Source of the DNA: Gyrodactylus bullatarudis | Taxonomy: Eukaryota > Platyhelminthes > Monogenea > Gyrodactylidea > Gyrodactylidae | Reading direction: 5' to 3' | Assembly: GCA_012064415.1 (NCBI GenBank) | Contig: SSNU01000067.1 | Coordinates: forward strand, 345,175-409,174 | DNA: 64,000 nucleotides | Shown: positions 1 to 15,000 of the stretch, one piece after another | Layout of the letters: every line of letters starts with the position of its first letter | Numbering within the stretch: position 1 is the stretch's first letter | Program-made: the position numbers and the translations under genes | The notes under the pieces: generated by a model | What the model saw: only the letters and a program-made list of their open reading frames with translations | Databases searched by the model: none | Told to the model about the DNA's origin: nothing

Positions 1-92
1 GATCTAATACGTTAAATTTATAAAAGCACACATTTAAATCAAGTTCGTTTCTATTTTTTAAACTCATGTTATCCTCGCCACATTTTCTCTAG

Positions 93-3000
93 GCGATGGC
101 TTAATGAAGATGCAGCAAAGCTTTGGCATTGTAACCGTACATTTTCCTACCTTTGTTGATGACGTCAAAAAGGTTGCCTTCCTCAGACGTAAGGAAGGTG
201 CTATGGAAAATCGACTTGAGGAGAATGAACCACAAGCTCAAAACCTGATATCTGCAGCCAAGGTTGTGGCAGATTCCTTTACTGAACTATTCAAGAGTGC
301 CAGACCATTAGCTGGTAATATTATTGTAAGTTTTTTCAACGAATTTGAGTTTCCTGTTATTCTCATTTTATTTTAGATGAAAACTGAAAATGGTCACATG
401 GAATCAGCTGATGTTTACATTGACGAGAATGGTGTTCAACATCCAGACGATAAATACAAGACGAATACTAGAAAAGCTATACTCGATGCTGTTAGTAAAG
501 TCGGTGAGGCTAGCCAAGAGTTCTTATCTAAAGTAAATCATTCTTCCAACATCAATGAGTCAATAAATCAAAATATCCAGGAAGAAAAGAACTATCAAGT
601 GAGTAATCTCCTCTCTGAGAATCTGAGAAAATTTTTCTACAAAAGTTATAGATAAACAATTCAAAAATTTATTTAGACAAGAATTGCCAAAGTAAGATAT
701 TTACTACAGGGTTCACGTATAAATTTCTGGAATCTTACCATCTATTAATGGATTTTTGATGTTTTTAGAACTATCTTGTTGAATTGGCACGACGTGTTGC
801 TGAAGAGACAGCTAACCTAGTGATAAGTGCCAAGAACTTGGCTATGGTCGACCAAAATTCCCATCAGAATGAACGAATTTCCTCAATTATCGACCGAGAA
901 CAAATCGTACAACTTGCTACAAACACCGGATTGGCAACATCTCAACTTGTAGCCTGTACCAAAATCTTGTCTCCAACAATTCAACAACCTGCTTGCCAGA
1001 ATAAACTTTCGGAAGCTGTCCTTGATGTCAGTCAGTCTGTTGAGGCTGTCCTCCAGATGGCACGCAACTCTGAGGCAAGAGCAATTCAAGCTCTCGACAT
1101 GGGTTCAATCTATCCTAATGAGATAGAAGGACTGAATGCAGTTGTCCAAGACACTGAAACATCCGCAATGCGTGTTAGACAAGCTCTTCACGACTTAAAC
1201 CAGCATCTGTCCACTCTCGATGTTAATGTATGTTTATTAAAAGGTTAACTGTTTCTCACCTTATATTTCTTTATTATTTTAGATCTATTATAATGACTCT
1301 TTGAGAACATTTCAAAATTGTTATAATGAGTTTCTTCAAGAACGTGATGTCAAAGGTATGCTCACAAGTGCTCGAACCCTTGCTACGGTCAGCAGTCAAA
1401 TGGCCAATGAATTTAATCAGCGTGCAAAATCAATCGAGGTGGTCAACGATATTACTTCAGACAAGCAAAGAAAGCTGTTTCTCGCTGCCCAACAGCTCAC
1501 CGAAGCAACATCGAAACTTGTACAATCAATCAAGGTAATGAATTCATTTCACTCCAACATTGTCACCCCATTAATAAATGACATTTTTCGAAATTTTCAG
1601 GCTGCTGCTCACAATTCAAACAATCAGAATTTAATTGAGCTAAGAGAGAATGTGAATTATCTCCATGGTGTTATCAATCAGACCAATGCTGATATTATGC
1701 AAGATCAACTTATTAAAAATCTGCAATCAGTTGCCAGAGCTACATTGACGAATGCAACCCAACTCATTAATACCTCGTGCAAGGCGGCTGAACAGTCTAG
1801 AGCTGTCAACTATAATGTAAGTATTTATTTCATATTTAGCAGTATTCACAGTGAAAAATGTTTTTAATAACGTAATTTGATTTATCTAGATTCTTGATGA
1901 TTGTCAGCAAGTTGATAACCTCAATCCTTCCATTGCTGTTGCAATTCAAGAGTCACGAAGGTATTCTGATGACGCCCTTGCTCAGCTTGAACTTATAACA
2001 ACATGTCAACAGTACCTTGAAGTGAGTCATGTTTCAAATTTTAATTTATAACTTGACTCTTGATATTTATTTTTTTATTGAATTTTTCATTAGTTCTCAT
2101 AATTATGAATGACCTTAAAACATATTCTTTTTCAATTATCACGGTCGAAATTTAAGATCACAATTATTCAAAAAACATATTTTCAATTGATTTTCAAGAA
2201 GTAAAAATGAACAAGGAATCGAAATTCGACTCTGATTCTTTAGACCACTTATAGCAAATTATATTTTCTTGTGTAATTTGGATCCTCAAGTTCAAAAATA
2301 TAGAAATTTCTTGTCAACTCAAAGTTAATTGAATTTCTTTTATTTTGGCAACTCATCAGTTACTTTGCTGAGACTCTCGATGAATACTTGTCCTCCTGGC
2401 TACCCGTGAAAACTATCTGCTAGCTTTATTTGTATATATTCTTATATACTTGAGCCCATGAATAGGGCAGTATTCATTAGGGATAATTTTTGAAAATTAG
2501 TAAATTTTTTCCTAGCCCTAATTCGATAGAATGTTTAAAGGCGGTTCTAATAATGTATAACACTAGTAGGTTCTGAGAAAGTCTTAGAGGTGTTGTAAAT
2601 AGGTTGAATGATTTTCCTATCTAAATGTATTGAAAGTCGAAAAACCAATTATTTTCGAATTTTTGAAAGCTATAAATAATCAATTTTAGAATAAATTTTT
2701 ATTGTTGAAAGCTAATTATTTGTCTAAGCCAACCATTTAGATCAGATATTTTCTTGAATCAATCAAAAATACCATGGATTGCTGTAAAAATTTACACACT
2801 ACTTGAAAGTAGTGGGATTCATTTTGGTGAAAAAATGCAATTTTTTAAAACTTTGTTGTATTGACATCACCCCTAGGAAAAGGTTTTATCTGAGAGAAAT
2901 TTCACACCTAGATTCCTCAAATACTAAAGCATCTTTATTTATGTAGGGATCTGTGAATTTTCGAAAAATTGTTCTTAGAAAGTTATCCCTAGTATTCATT

Positions 3001-6000
3001 GTATCACCAAACAGTGTTATAAGTACAGTTTAGAGTGAAACTATTTTCAAAAATTTATTGATCAAAAACTTCATTTGAGAAGAAAATAAAAAGCATTGTG
3101 CCTGATTTGTAACTAATCAATGGATAGATAACATGTTAAAAGTCTATCCCTAGAGAACTGCTCAACTCTATAAGGAATTTAATGGAATATAAAATCATTT
3201 TAAGCATTTTTTTCTATGTTTGAAAATGAATTTTGAAATTCTCCAACATTTTTGCATAGGAAAATAATAAATAGGAAAAAAAAAAATTAATTTACCTCAC
3301 TTTGCAGGAGTGGCTCAGTGGATAGAGTACCTACCATAATCACTATTATTACTTCACGAGTTCTATAGTGTTTACTCTTATGCATTTTTTGAGAATTTTT
3401 ACATATGTTCTCAGATAACTCTGAGGATAGATTTTAACATTAATTGAATCCTCTTTTTCTGCTTATTACTAAAATCTATCCCAGAATTTTTTTGTTGATA
3501 GTTTTTTAAAATTTTTAACACACTATGACCATTAAGAGAAGATTTTAGGAATTCAATCTCATTAATTACAAAATGCTTATTCTTACAAGTAATTTTAATA
3601 GTGCAAGATTTTCAAATTTTTGGGAAAATATAATAGAGCCGAAATTTCATTTTTAGGCATTCAACAGGAAAAAACGACTTGTCTACTTACAAGTGAAACT
3701 TTTTATTCTTAAGATTTATTGGTTCAAGATTATTTAATAAATGATTGAATGATTTGTATTAAAAATAGCAGGACTTTTAATGGGAAAAATATTGATGAAA
3801 TGAAAATTTAGAATTTTTTGCACTATTATAACTAATTAGAGTTAATGAAAAATTTTCACATTAATCTAATTAATTTTTCAATCAAACATAGGGTTGAGAC
3901 ATCATGTTCTATACACCATTAGAATCCTCTCAAGAAACTGGATTAGATTCTAATTCAAGTTTTATATCGGAGATTTGAAAAATCTACCTTCAATGACCAT
4001 TGCAAATTTAAAATGAGAGAAAGCTAGCTTGGGTAATCTCGATTTTTAATTCTCGATTTTTTTTCTGGGTTTTTAAACTTGTAATTCAGGATTATTCTAA
4101 AGAAATTGGGCACAGTGGTCACTGACTCATCAGTTACCTGTTGAAAATGGAAACCATATATGAATCCTTAAACTGAACATGTGCATGTGGTTTATTTTAG
4201 AGTGTCATCATGAAACAATAATTGACCTTAAATTTTTCTGATTATAATCAAACTTTCTTTTTTGGTTATATACTTGTTAGTAGTTCATATCTGTTAGTTA
4301 TTATTATTTTTAAGATTTCAATGTATATTTTTTTCTTTGTTCATATCTCTGTACAATATTGTTAACGATGAATCTTTTTAGTTCTAAATTCTTTTTGTAT
4401 ACTCGCTTCATAAATGTTGTATATTTATATACGAATTGAATTGTGAATTTCAAGATGTAATATTTTTTCTGATGACTAATCAACATTATTTCTTCGTATG
4501 AGTCATTTTGTCTAGTTTGAAGATGATGATTTCTCATCATAATCAACCTAGAGGTACTCAAACTGTGTTGAGAATCAACTTTAAACACCTTCTACAAAGT
4601 TAAATTTCGTCGTTACTCATTTTCTGAATTTAACTCATGTTTTTTTTCCAATTAGGCTTGCGAAAAGTTTATCCATTCGAATCACTGGCTAGCGCCAACA
4701 ATAACGGATGGATCACTAAAGTTATCCCTAGAAGAAGGAACTATTCAACTCTCTGATTCAGTATCTGTTTTGAGAGCTTGTCTCTGCAGTGTTCAGCCAT
4801 TGGCCAGACAACTTCAATTGACCGGAACTCTGGCCAAGCTTAAACGACTCCTTAATGACACACACAGCATAAATTCTCTGTTTGAGTTCTACTCAAAGGA
4901 TCGGAATAAAAATCCAAAGGATGTCGTGTCTGTTGCCTCAAGTCTTCACGATGTTAATTTAGCTGTGAGTTCTATTATTTACAGCCATCTTGAATAATTT
5001 TCAAATCCAAAAATTTCTTCCTAGAATACTTTTAAACTATTAAACTCAAGTGTTCAACAAGGCCAGCATGCGGCTCATACAATTCACGAGAGAATTTCAA
5101 CAACTGGCTTACCTTCATCTGGTCCTGAAGACTGGCGAGGACCCCTTAGTAGTGATTTGACTGAAGCAATCGCCGATTTGGTTAATGCTACTAGAATAAT
5201 TTCTGTACCGGAGAGCATCCAACAGACACACGGCTATGATCAGTCCATTGAAAGTATGCATAGTGATGATGTTAAGAAGAACTTGATTAATTCAACAATG
5301 GCTTCTTGTGAAAAATCCTATCAACTGGTTAGTTTAAATTAACAAAATTCCCCGGTAGAAAAGAGTTCTCACCATAGTCAGCCCTATTTCAACAATAAAC
5401 ACATTCAAATACTTGATTAATACCTCGATTGATATTTTTATCATTTATGTATCAATTGCTAGAGGGGTATATTTGTAAAAAAAATTTTTAACCTAGATGT
5501 AGGACTCACATATTATTCTACAATCTACACTATACATCTACAATTTGAAAAAAAATTATTGATTTTTTTCACATTTCTGTCGGATTATTCTTATTTATTT
5601 ATTTTTTTTCCAAATGAATTAAAACTTATTATCAGAATATCAAAATTTATGATCATTGCTAAAAACAAAACAAAGCAGTGCTAAATTGGTTGATTTTCAA
5701 TCTTAAGTTATGGACAAAATACTTGCCAATGTCAACTTTATTGTTTATAGGTTCATGATATAATCGAAGTTAATCCAATGGCCAGTCTGAATCTTGATCA
5801 GTTCACAGCTACGACAAATGAACTGCTTGACAGCCTTTCAAATTGTCTCAACGCTCTTCCCGGACAAAATCAAATTTCTGATGCCATTCGAGTTGTAAGG
5901 AGACGTCAGGAGCTATTGTTAAATACTCCAAAGCAATTCGGCCAGCCTGTTCCAGATGTTGAACAACTTCAAAATTCATGTACGATGAAAATTATGGAAT

Positions 6001-9000
6001 TTAATCAAGTTAGTAATGTATATTTACTTATAAGTAACTATATATACTTAAAAAAGTAAAATAAAACTTATCAAACTTGTTTATTATATCTCGATTCCAG
6101 ACTCAAATTTATGTGTTGAAATATTTTCTGAGCTTCTATTTGTTAGAGAAATCCTTTATTCAGAGAACGACTGTATTCTCGTGGACTGAACTGATATAAA
6201 TTCATCTCAGTTCCGACATTTGATTCATTATGTGTTGCGGCTTCTAAAACGCAAAAGTAATGAATAAGATTATTTCTCCAACTGATGAAAGAACTGAAAA
6301 AGTTTATAAGTCTATATACAATCTTCTACAATCCCTATGTTTTTTATCAATTCAGGCAACACGAATGATGGTTTCCAGTTCGACTGTACAACAATTCAAG
6401 CAGTCAGCACACGAGTTTTCTCGAAAATTCACTCCTCTGATTGATGAATGTGAACTGTTGGCAAATACAAATCGCCAATCGAATCCAACTGTAAGCAAAG
6501 AAATTGACATTGGTCTCGAGGAGGTTTGTGCAAAGTCAATTGTCTTTTTGAATGACGCCAAGAGGATGTGTTGTCATCCAGACACTGCAGTCATTCATCA
6601 ACAGTTTGCCGAATCACAAGCGTTAGTTAATTTCAGTTTTAATCAATATTTTCGAGATCTCTCTAATACGAAATTTCAAATTACAGACAAATCAGTGACT
6701 CCTTGAATCGTGTAATGATAGCAGCCACAAGTAACATGGACTCTACTCAGCGTACAATACAGATGGCTATCAGAAAAATGAGGTCATCTTATGAACTATT
6801 GGAGTCTTCCTCAAGGTCACTGAACAATGCCACTTATCATGAGAATATTCAAAAAATGACAGACTTGACATCTGTAAGTTATTAGATACAATAGGATTTA
6901 TTATTTTTATAAATTTCATCTTTCTTTTAGCATTTGTCCGAGTCAATCAGGGGCATGGCCATAACTTCACAGGAAAATCAAGACATAATTCCTCATGTCA
7001 AGAAATTCTCCGAGTCTATGAGTAAAATATTGGAACATACTGCACAAATTTCCTATCAAATTGGAGTTTCAAATCCAGCCAATGAACCCCGTCGGCCTGG
7101 AATAGTCAACTTTGAAGTTTTCAACAAGGCCCAAATTCAACTTGAATCATGTTGTCGAGCATTGGCAAGCAAAGAATTGTCCAATCAACAGGTTAGTATT
7201 TTTCTTTGAACTCGTTATGATTTAAATAATTTATAATAAAAACTGTAATAATTCAGCAACCTCATTTCTAGGATCTTGGAAAAGTAAGAATGATTTTATT
7301 TGGTGACTAATCCTATTGATTTTCTTCAATCTGGGTCTCCTGATTTGATTAAATCCTATTTATAAACAATCCAGATGCAGATGGAGAAATTTCTGAAACA
7401 TTTACATTGAAAGTTTTCCTTCTAGTTTGACCTTCTCTTTTTAAGTATAAAGGTTTCAATCTTTTTCCAGAATTGTCTAGGTGTAATCTAATTATACGTT
7501 GTTGATGCAATAATAAATCATTAGCGCAAAAATGATTAATCTTCCAAATACATAGTATGTAATAAATAAATTCAATGATATCTAAACTGAAACTTCCCGA
7601 GTAAAACATCTCAGATATGCATATTGATCCTTATTGATTACGATTCTTAAATTATCTATCAGCAATCGAAACCTCAATGCCATAAAAATTTAGTGTTGAT
7701 TTATTGAACACAACCTGTATTCTACAGTTCAGATCGAAATTATAACCCTGAAATCAATCGCAAAAATTAAACTGAAAATTTTCAATAATCATATTTAGTA
7801 ATATTCTTATTTAATGCTAAAACACTCTCTGTTTGATTTGATTTTTACCTTTAATTATTCGTTATAATTAGGATTATAATCCAATTTTAAATATGGATCA
7901 ATCAGAATGAAGTATAATGAAGTTGAGTATTAAGTAGGATTGTTTATCAGGCTTTTGAAAGTCGTAGATATGAAGCTAGTTGAAGATGGTAATTTATGAT
8001 TTTTACAAAATTCTTAATTTTTTCATCAAGAAATCGAATTTGATCAAGATTTTTTGAAATCTAGATCACGAGGCCCTCTTTCAGAATACAGAGAAAAAAA
8101 TTTGAGAAATCAATTTTTAAGGAAAATACGGCAAATTTGAAATCTTGAAGTAGCGCCGAATTCCCATTTTTTTGAACTTTAATTTTTTGATGATTTCAAT
8201 GTGAGAGAGTGATCAAAACTTGATTTTTAGGATCTCAATTATAAACCGATTATCATCATAAAAATTTTGATAAATTCTTTCTGTATTCTGAAAGAGGGCC
8301 TCATGATCTAGATTTCAAAAAATCTTGATCAAATTCGATTTCTTGATGAAAAAATTAAGAATTTTGTAAAAATCATAAATTCCCAATTTTATATTAGATT
8401 CTAAGGATTTTTATTCTAGAAGAACGTTTAAATTACACTAAAGTATCTATATTCCCACCCTACTTCTATCTTATTTGTAATCAGATGAAAATTCCAAATG
8501 TTTTTAGTTAATCGCATTGAGTGAAGATGTTGAAACAATGTCAAAATCAATCCTCCACGGATGCCAACAGATTTCCAGTCAATTTCCTGGAATAGACATT
8601 CGTCATCAAATCAACGAGACATCGAACAAACTAATTAATGATGTTGATAATCTCAAAATGACTGCTAGAAGTATGAATGAGTCTGGTCAGATCAAGTCAG
8701 AGAGAATCTTCCACTCTATCCAGGGTCACTTGAATTATCTCGTCAACCTAATTATGACAAATCCACATTTGAGTGGGCAAATTACAAAAATATCCAACAA
8801 AGCACGGGATGTAAGTTCACTTGTCAGATTAAACGAATTATTTTGTTTTTTTCTATGGAAAACCAGAAAATTATCTTGTCAGATTTTTCTCTTGTTCAAA
8901 CTTAGTAATTGTCATCTCTTGATTGATAAAATGTTGATAGAATATGCCTATTCAAGAAATTAAATGGCTCTGATTTCGGTGAAAAAAATTTTTTTTAATT

Positions 9001-12000
9001 AAATTTTAAAAAAGAGCCTTAGAAATTGCTAAACTGCTCTATTAATTTAACATTTAATTTTAGTCACAAAAGCCTATTATTGCTTGTGGACAAGCAACGC
9101 TGAATGCTGCTGAATCGATTCTCTTGTCAGCTGAAAAAATGTCACAGACCTCAGGAATACCACATAAAGATGCTAATGAGCTTGCTGCAATCAAGGAGCA
9201 TCAATTCGATGAATATTCCAAGACTAGCAAAGAATTTTCAGCCTCAATCGATTCACTATTCATTGCTATCAAGTAAGTTAATATGAGAAAATGATAAATA
9301 GGATATATTCTAATTTTTCTATTTTTATTGGTTTGCTGATTGAATCTTTTGAATATTTTAGTGATAATGCCCCTGGTCAACGTGAATGTCAAGCGACAAT
9401 AAATAATATCAACAAGTTGATGCACAAACTCAACAATGCTCAACGAAGTATTATATCCCAGACAATGTCAAAGAATTTTGAACAATCTGAAGAGGGTTTC
9501 CAAACAGTAAGTGTCTCTCTTAGCTAAAATCTCTTCTGGCTTACTGCCTTGTTTGACTTGCTATAGATAGTTTCACATTCTAATATTTTCTGGTTTTTAG
9601 CAAATTGCATCGTCAGCCAGAGCAATTCTCGAAGTTTCCTGTCAGTTAGGAGATACATCTAAAAGGGATGCAGAGTCTTTGGCTTTCAAGGTCCAAAACT
9701 TTAATGGTTTATTCGATCCATTAGTCAACTCTACGATTGGAGCTGCATCGAGAAGTGTTGAGAATGACGCTGCTTCTGGAACACAACTCATCTACCTGGA
9801 ACAGACAAAAACAATTCTCGAAGCTGCTGAACAACTCGTTGAGGCTGTTAAATTTGCTGGCGGTAATCCCATGGCTACGAACAAACATCAGGCAGTTGAC
9901 AATGCCGTCAAAGATGAAATTCAGGCCTGCCAGGATCTCATAAAAACCCTTGATGATATCGCTAGCCGACAAGGGCACATTTCAACATTGATGCAAAACC
10001 TGATTTCAACTAAGAGCAAAGTAGGCTTGAAATTCATTTCATCTATCGTTATTTCTGATGATTTCAATAAAATAAGAAGATATCAAATTATTTTAGGAGA
10101 TTTAGAAATAAGATATATATAAGGGCCATATGTACATTTCATATATTTGAAATCTTGAAGTAGCGCCGAATTCCCATATGCTCAATACGTGAATATTTGA
10201 ATCAAATTATTTCGCAACTGTCTCTACCCTGATAGCTTGTAAAGAATTTTCTCTCTAATTCAGATCGATGAAGATTCATTCAATCAGTCGATTGGCCAGA
10301 GGATTATTAATCCCCCACACGCTTCCATTAGCCGAGAATCTCCAGCTAACATTACAGTACTTCAGAATCATCTTCTGGAGTTAGCTAAAGAGATGCAGTT
10401 GGTCGAGAGGAAAATCCTCGAAATGGCAAGAGATCGTCATGCTAAACTAGTCCCATTGTCTAATAAAATAACGCAGGTAAAATTAATAACCAAAATCCTT
10501 TGTTTATCAACCTTAATTCTACTCCTTTTAGATTTATAGTGAAAAAGTGAATACTTTCCGTCAGATGACAACAAGCAAGTCGGCTGATCTTGATTTATTG
10601 AGCTCGCTTCGTCTTGGCCTTAAACGAATCGGCGAATCAACAACGACCTTTGTTAAAGCTACTGGCAGCGGAGGTTTATCAATACAGCCGATGTCTTCAG
10701 CAGCTAATGATATTATTTTGGACTCAAATGTTCCACAAACCTCTGCTCATTATGGACTCAAGTATCTTGACGAGGAAGCTCAAACTCTCGACAAACGTTT
10801 GACAGAGTTTATCGACTTGCTAGAACGTCAAAATCCTGGCAGTTCTGCATGTTTAAGAGCTGCCAGTACAGTCAGTGGAATCATTGCTGATCTAGATACG
10901 ACAATCCTTTTTGCTAGCAGTGGAAGCGTTCATCCCAAGAATATACCTAATATCGAAAGCCACATGAAGAATTTAGAGAGTTCACATACCCATATTGATA
11001 TTAGTGGGTCAGATCCATTCACAATCAAGTTAGTTTTTATATTCTTTCTCAAGAATTGATAAAATTCAAATTTTCTCACGTCCATACATATTTTAATGCG
11101 TTCTCTTCAGAAAGGCACAAGAACGGTTAGTTTTTTAAACTCTCTAACTGTAGAAATGCTATTTTATTCTTAAAAAGCTTTATTTTATTAAACTTTTATG
11201 TAGAAATGGTTTAATTTTTACCTTCTAAGGAAATTATTTTATTAAATGTTTCTTAATACAAAGGCAAGTTTTACTCAAGATGTAATGAGAAATATCAACT
11301 TTATTCATTTCTTAAAACATTTCACTAGTGACAGTGATGGTGATTCAGAGTAAGGAATTGTCTGTTTTCTCTCTTATTACAGAGAACAACTGTTTAGCTT
11401 GCATGAAAATATCTGTTAAACTCTACCGAAGAGAGCCTAAAAATGTTTAACGCCAACTCTCATCGGTAGTCTTACCAAAATATTTAACTGTATAAATTTT
11501 TGACGAAAAAGTTTAGAATTTTATAAACAGGTCAATTTCACAAATGATGACTCAAGCCAAACAAGCAATGAGTAATGAGAATTGAGCAAAATCATCTTGC
11601 ATTGGCTGTTATCTTGAGGTTAAAGAGAGAAATTGATCTCGAGTCATTATGTAGATTTTTCCGTTTTCCCTTTGTAATAGAATGCTCAATTAACCAACAG
11701 ACCAGCTTTTTACTCTTCAGAATAAAAGAAAAGTACATTTCAATTCTGTTTGATTTCCAGCTTTTATGAAAATTCTAAACTTTTTCAACCCTATATCCAC
11801 TAGTAAAAGATTTTTACTACCTATTAATAGTTAGTTTAGATGATATTTTCGAGCCCTATATGCCGAAATTGAGTTATCTTTTTTAACTTACCAATAAAAA
11901 CCAAGTAAGGCTTTTCAAAAAATATTTAGCACGAAATGACTGCTTCTAACTAAGGAATTTGAAAATTTTTGACTTTTTTATTCTTAACATGAGAAAATGA

Positions 12001-15000
12001 ATTGTGAAATTTAAAATAATCAAATATTTTTTCCCAGGGAGTCAATAAGTCGAACTGCAAAAGCTCTAATTAACGATACTCATAATTTGGTTAACGGAGC
12101 TGGGGAGCGTCAACATCAACTAGCCGATTCAACAAATTCAGCTGTCAAGAGCATTACACACCTGGCTGACATTGTCAAATCTGGAGCAAGTGTCTTGCAA
12201 CCAAACAAACCGGATGCACAGGTAATTTTCTTCCCTTCTAAACCAACAATTTTGGCCATTAAAAGGATTTCCCATTCCATTGAGACTCTTCTATTTATCC
12301 CCTGTTAATATTTTGAATGTTTGAAAGGAATAAACATCTCTTATAGTAATTAATCCACACTGCTTAATTTGTCTAAGCATTTTATCATAGTTTGTAAATC
12401 AATCAAATTATGCACTCTCTCTCTCTTCTGATTGGCTTATATGATTTTTATATGATACACTATAGTTGTAGTTTTCCATTACAAGTTGAAAATTAATTGA
12501 TTCTTTTATTTTCAATTCTATTTCTGATTCACTATGTGATTCAAATCAAATCATGAATGGGTAACGTATACATAATTTTCTATCACCTTGCCCCATACCA
12601 TTGCCTACGAAAAAACCCTCTCCTTGGTTACTCAACTCTCTCTTGCTTGCAATGTCGAAAATTAATTTTTTTCTGCCCAACTAATTGAAAAATTATCTCT
12701 TTTCTTTATGAAAACCAATAATCTGCTGGAAATATTTTACTACTTGAAAACCTCACCTTGAATGAAACTGCATTTATAATTTTATTCTGTTCGACCTCAT
12801 TGACGTGATAATTAATATGCATGTTGTTTTACAATTCACTCAAAAGAGCCAAATGTTTTGTAGCTTCGCAAGGATAAACTTCGGAAAGCCATATCAATGT
12901 TGCAAATAGTTTTTATTTTTATTAGATTTCAAGTTCCTTAAACATTTTTTTGTTGCTGTCTCTTTATCAACCAATAGTATTGAAGAGTCATTATGATTGG
13001 CTCAATTTTTCCATTCTACATTTTTCCACTAATTTAAATTTACTTATCTCTCCCAGGACATATTGCTGCAAATCCTAGATCACTATGAATTTTTATTATT
13101 CATAAATCGAGTCATTTAACTATAAAAGTATCCAATTCCCTTGATTTATTTGCAAGTTTCATTTGGAATAAAAAAGATCTAAAAAGTATAAATTTTTTTC
13201 TTTTTGGCATGTCATTCCAATCGTAATTAGACTCCCATTTATGATGGATTGATTGTGTTGAGAACTTTGATGACTTTACCTAGACAGAATCTGATTTGAA
13301 TCCAAAACATAACCAGTTCCCCTTAGTTTAGCGATACCTTGCACAAATTAAAAAACACTCAGTTTATTCTCATTACTTTTACGCGGATTGATATTGTAAT
13401 TTTGCATGTTACTCCAGATTATCAATAGGTTTTGAATAAGTTATCGAATACTACGCTAGTTGAATACTTTCTAGACTGAATTATAACCTGATCGGCCATT
13501 AACTACTAATTCAAACCTCTCAACATTCTCAAGTAAATAATTTTTCATTTAGCATGTTTTATAGATTTCTCCATGTGGCCTTGACTACAGGTTTTATTAG
13601 ACAAGAGAACTAAAAAGAACTTCCTCTTAAACCTTGTCTGTACATCAAGCAGAATAATTGAGAATTATCATGTTAAAATTCAATATTTAAAGAGAGGAAT
13701 AATTCAAAAAAGTTTAAAACTACATTGCATCTCATCTGCTAGAGTTTGAAGCAAAACCCATTCTTTCATGGGTCTAGATAGCTTCAATTAACTAGCATGT
13801 CACTCTACAAAAGATTTTAATCCGAAATTTTTCATTACATACCACTGTTTTTTGAATGTTTTTTTATAAATTATTTTTCATTAGAAGAAAGATATTTGCT
13901 CGCATATATGACTTTGAAGGAAATATGAATTTATCATAAACTTCCTAGAGTTTGAAGAATTTGATCAACAAGATCACTTTTACCAAAAACATTCTTTCCT
14001 TTAAGGTCGCACTCATTCGTGCCGTTCAGAATGTTGCAGTAGCCTATAAGAATCTCTTTGTCAATGCCAGTCGCATAGAAGATAAACGAACAAAAGTCAA
14101 TTTGAACCAAGATGCAAAAGTGAGTTTTCTTCTTTTGATTACTTTGGGTAAAGGCCACTGTATGCTTGCTGCAGTTGATAAAGGCTTGTTTCATCCTAGA
14201 ATCTAATCCAACACTTGACCAACTCCTCATGTTTAAGCGAGTTCGAGTTTGAGCTATTTTACTTCTTTAAATTTGTTACTTGCAAAAATGCTTAGATCAT
14301 TTGCTAAAATTTAACCATTTTTCAGATGACCATGTCACATATAGATGATCTATTGACCACAGTAAACTCAATTCAAGAGACCACAATTAAAAGTAACACA
14401 AGAGAAGTCACCAAATCCACATATGTTCCTCAACAAAGTGAAAAAGCTGTTCCCATTATGGAAGCAATAATATCTCAATTAAGAGCTTACTCTAGAGACC
14501 TTCAGGAAGAGACTATTGCTGCCGCCTCTGATAATCTTCCATCTAATTCAAATTGTGAGCAACTTTTCTAATCTATTCTTTCCCTAGTCCTTAGTTTGAT
14601 TTCGATTTGTATTTTTTCATCATTTTTCCTAATCGATTCTGCAGCATTTTAAGATCATATATCAATTTCATAAATTATCACATTTTTCATAAATCTTTTC
14701 GATAAGAAAATTTCATTCGATTCTATTTTTACTGATAACTAGGGTGCGCAAAAATGCTATTATAGCTTGAAATTTTATCGTTTGATTAGAAATATAAGTT
14801 TACAATCCTCAGATCTTTCTACATCGAAGATAATAGCTACTTTCTGCTTTATAATTTCAGTCACCTCAGTTACAGATCTCCATCTTGAATGGATGAAGAT
14901 GTCTTTTGATTGGTTGTTCGTTTTTGAAGAAACCTCATTTGAAAAAAGGATATACCTAACTATACTAATATACTCTGGTTTAAGACAAAACTCTACTAAG

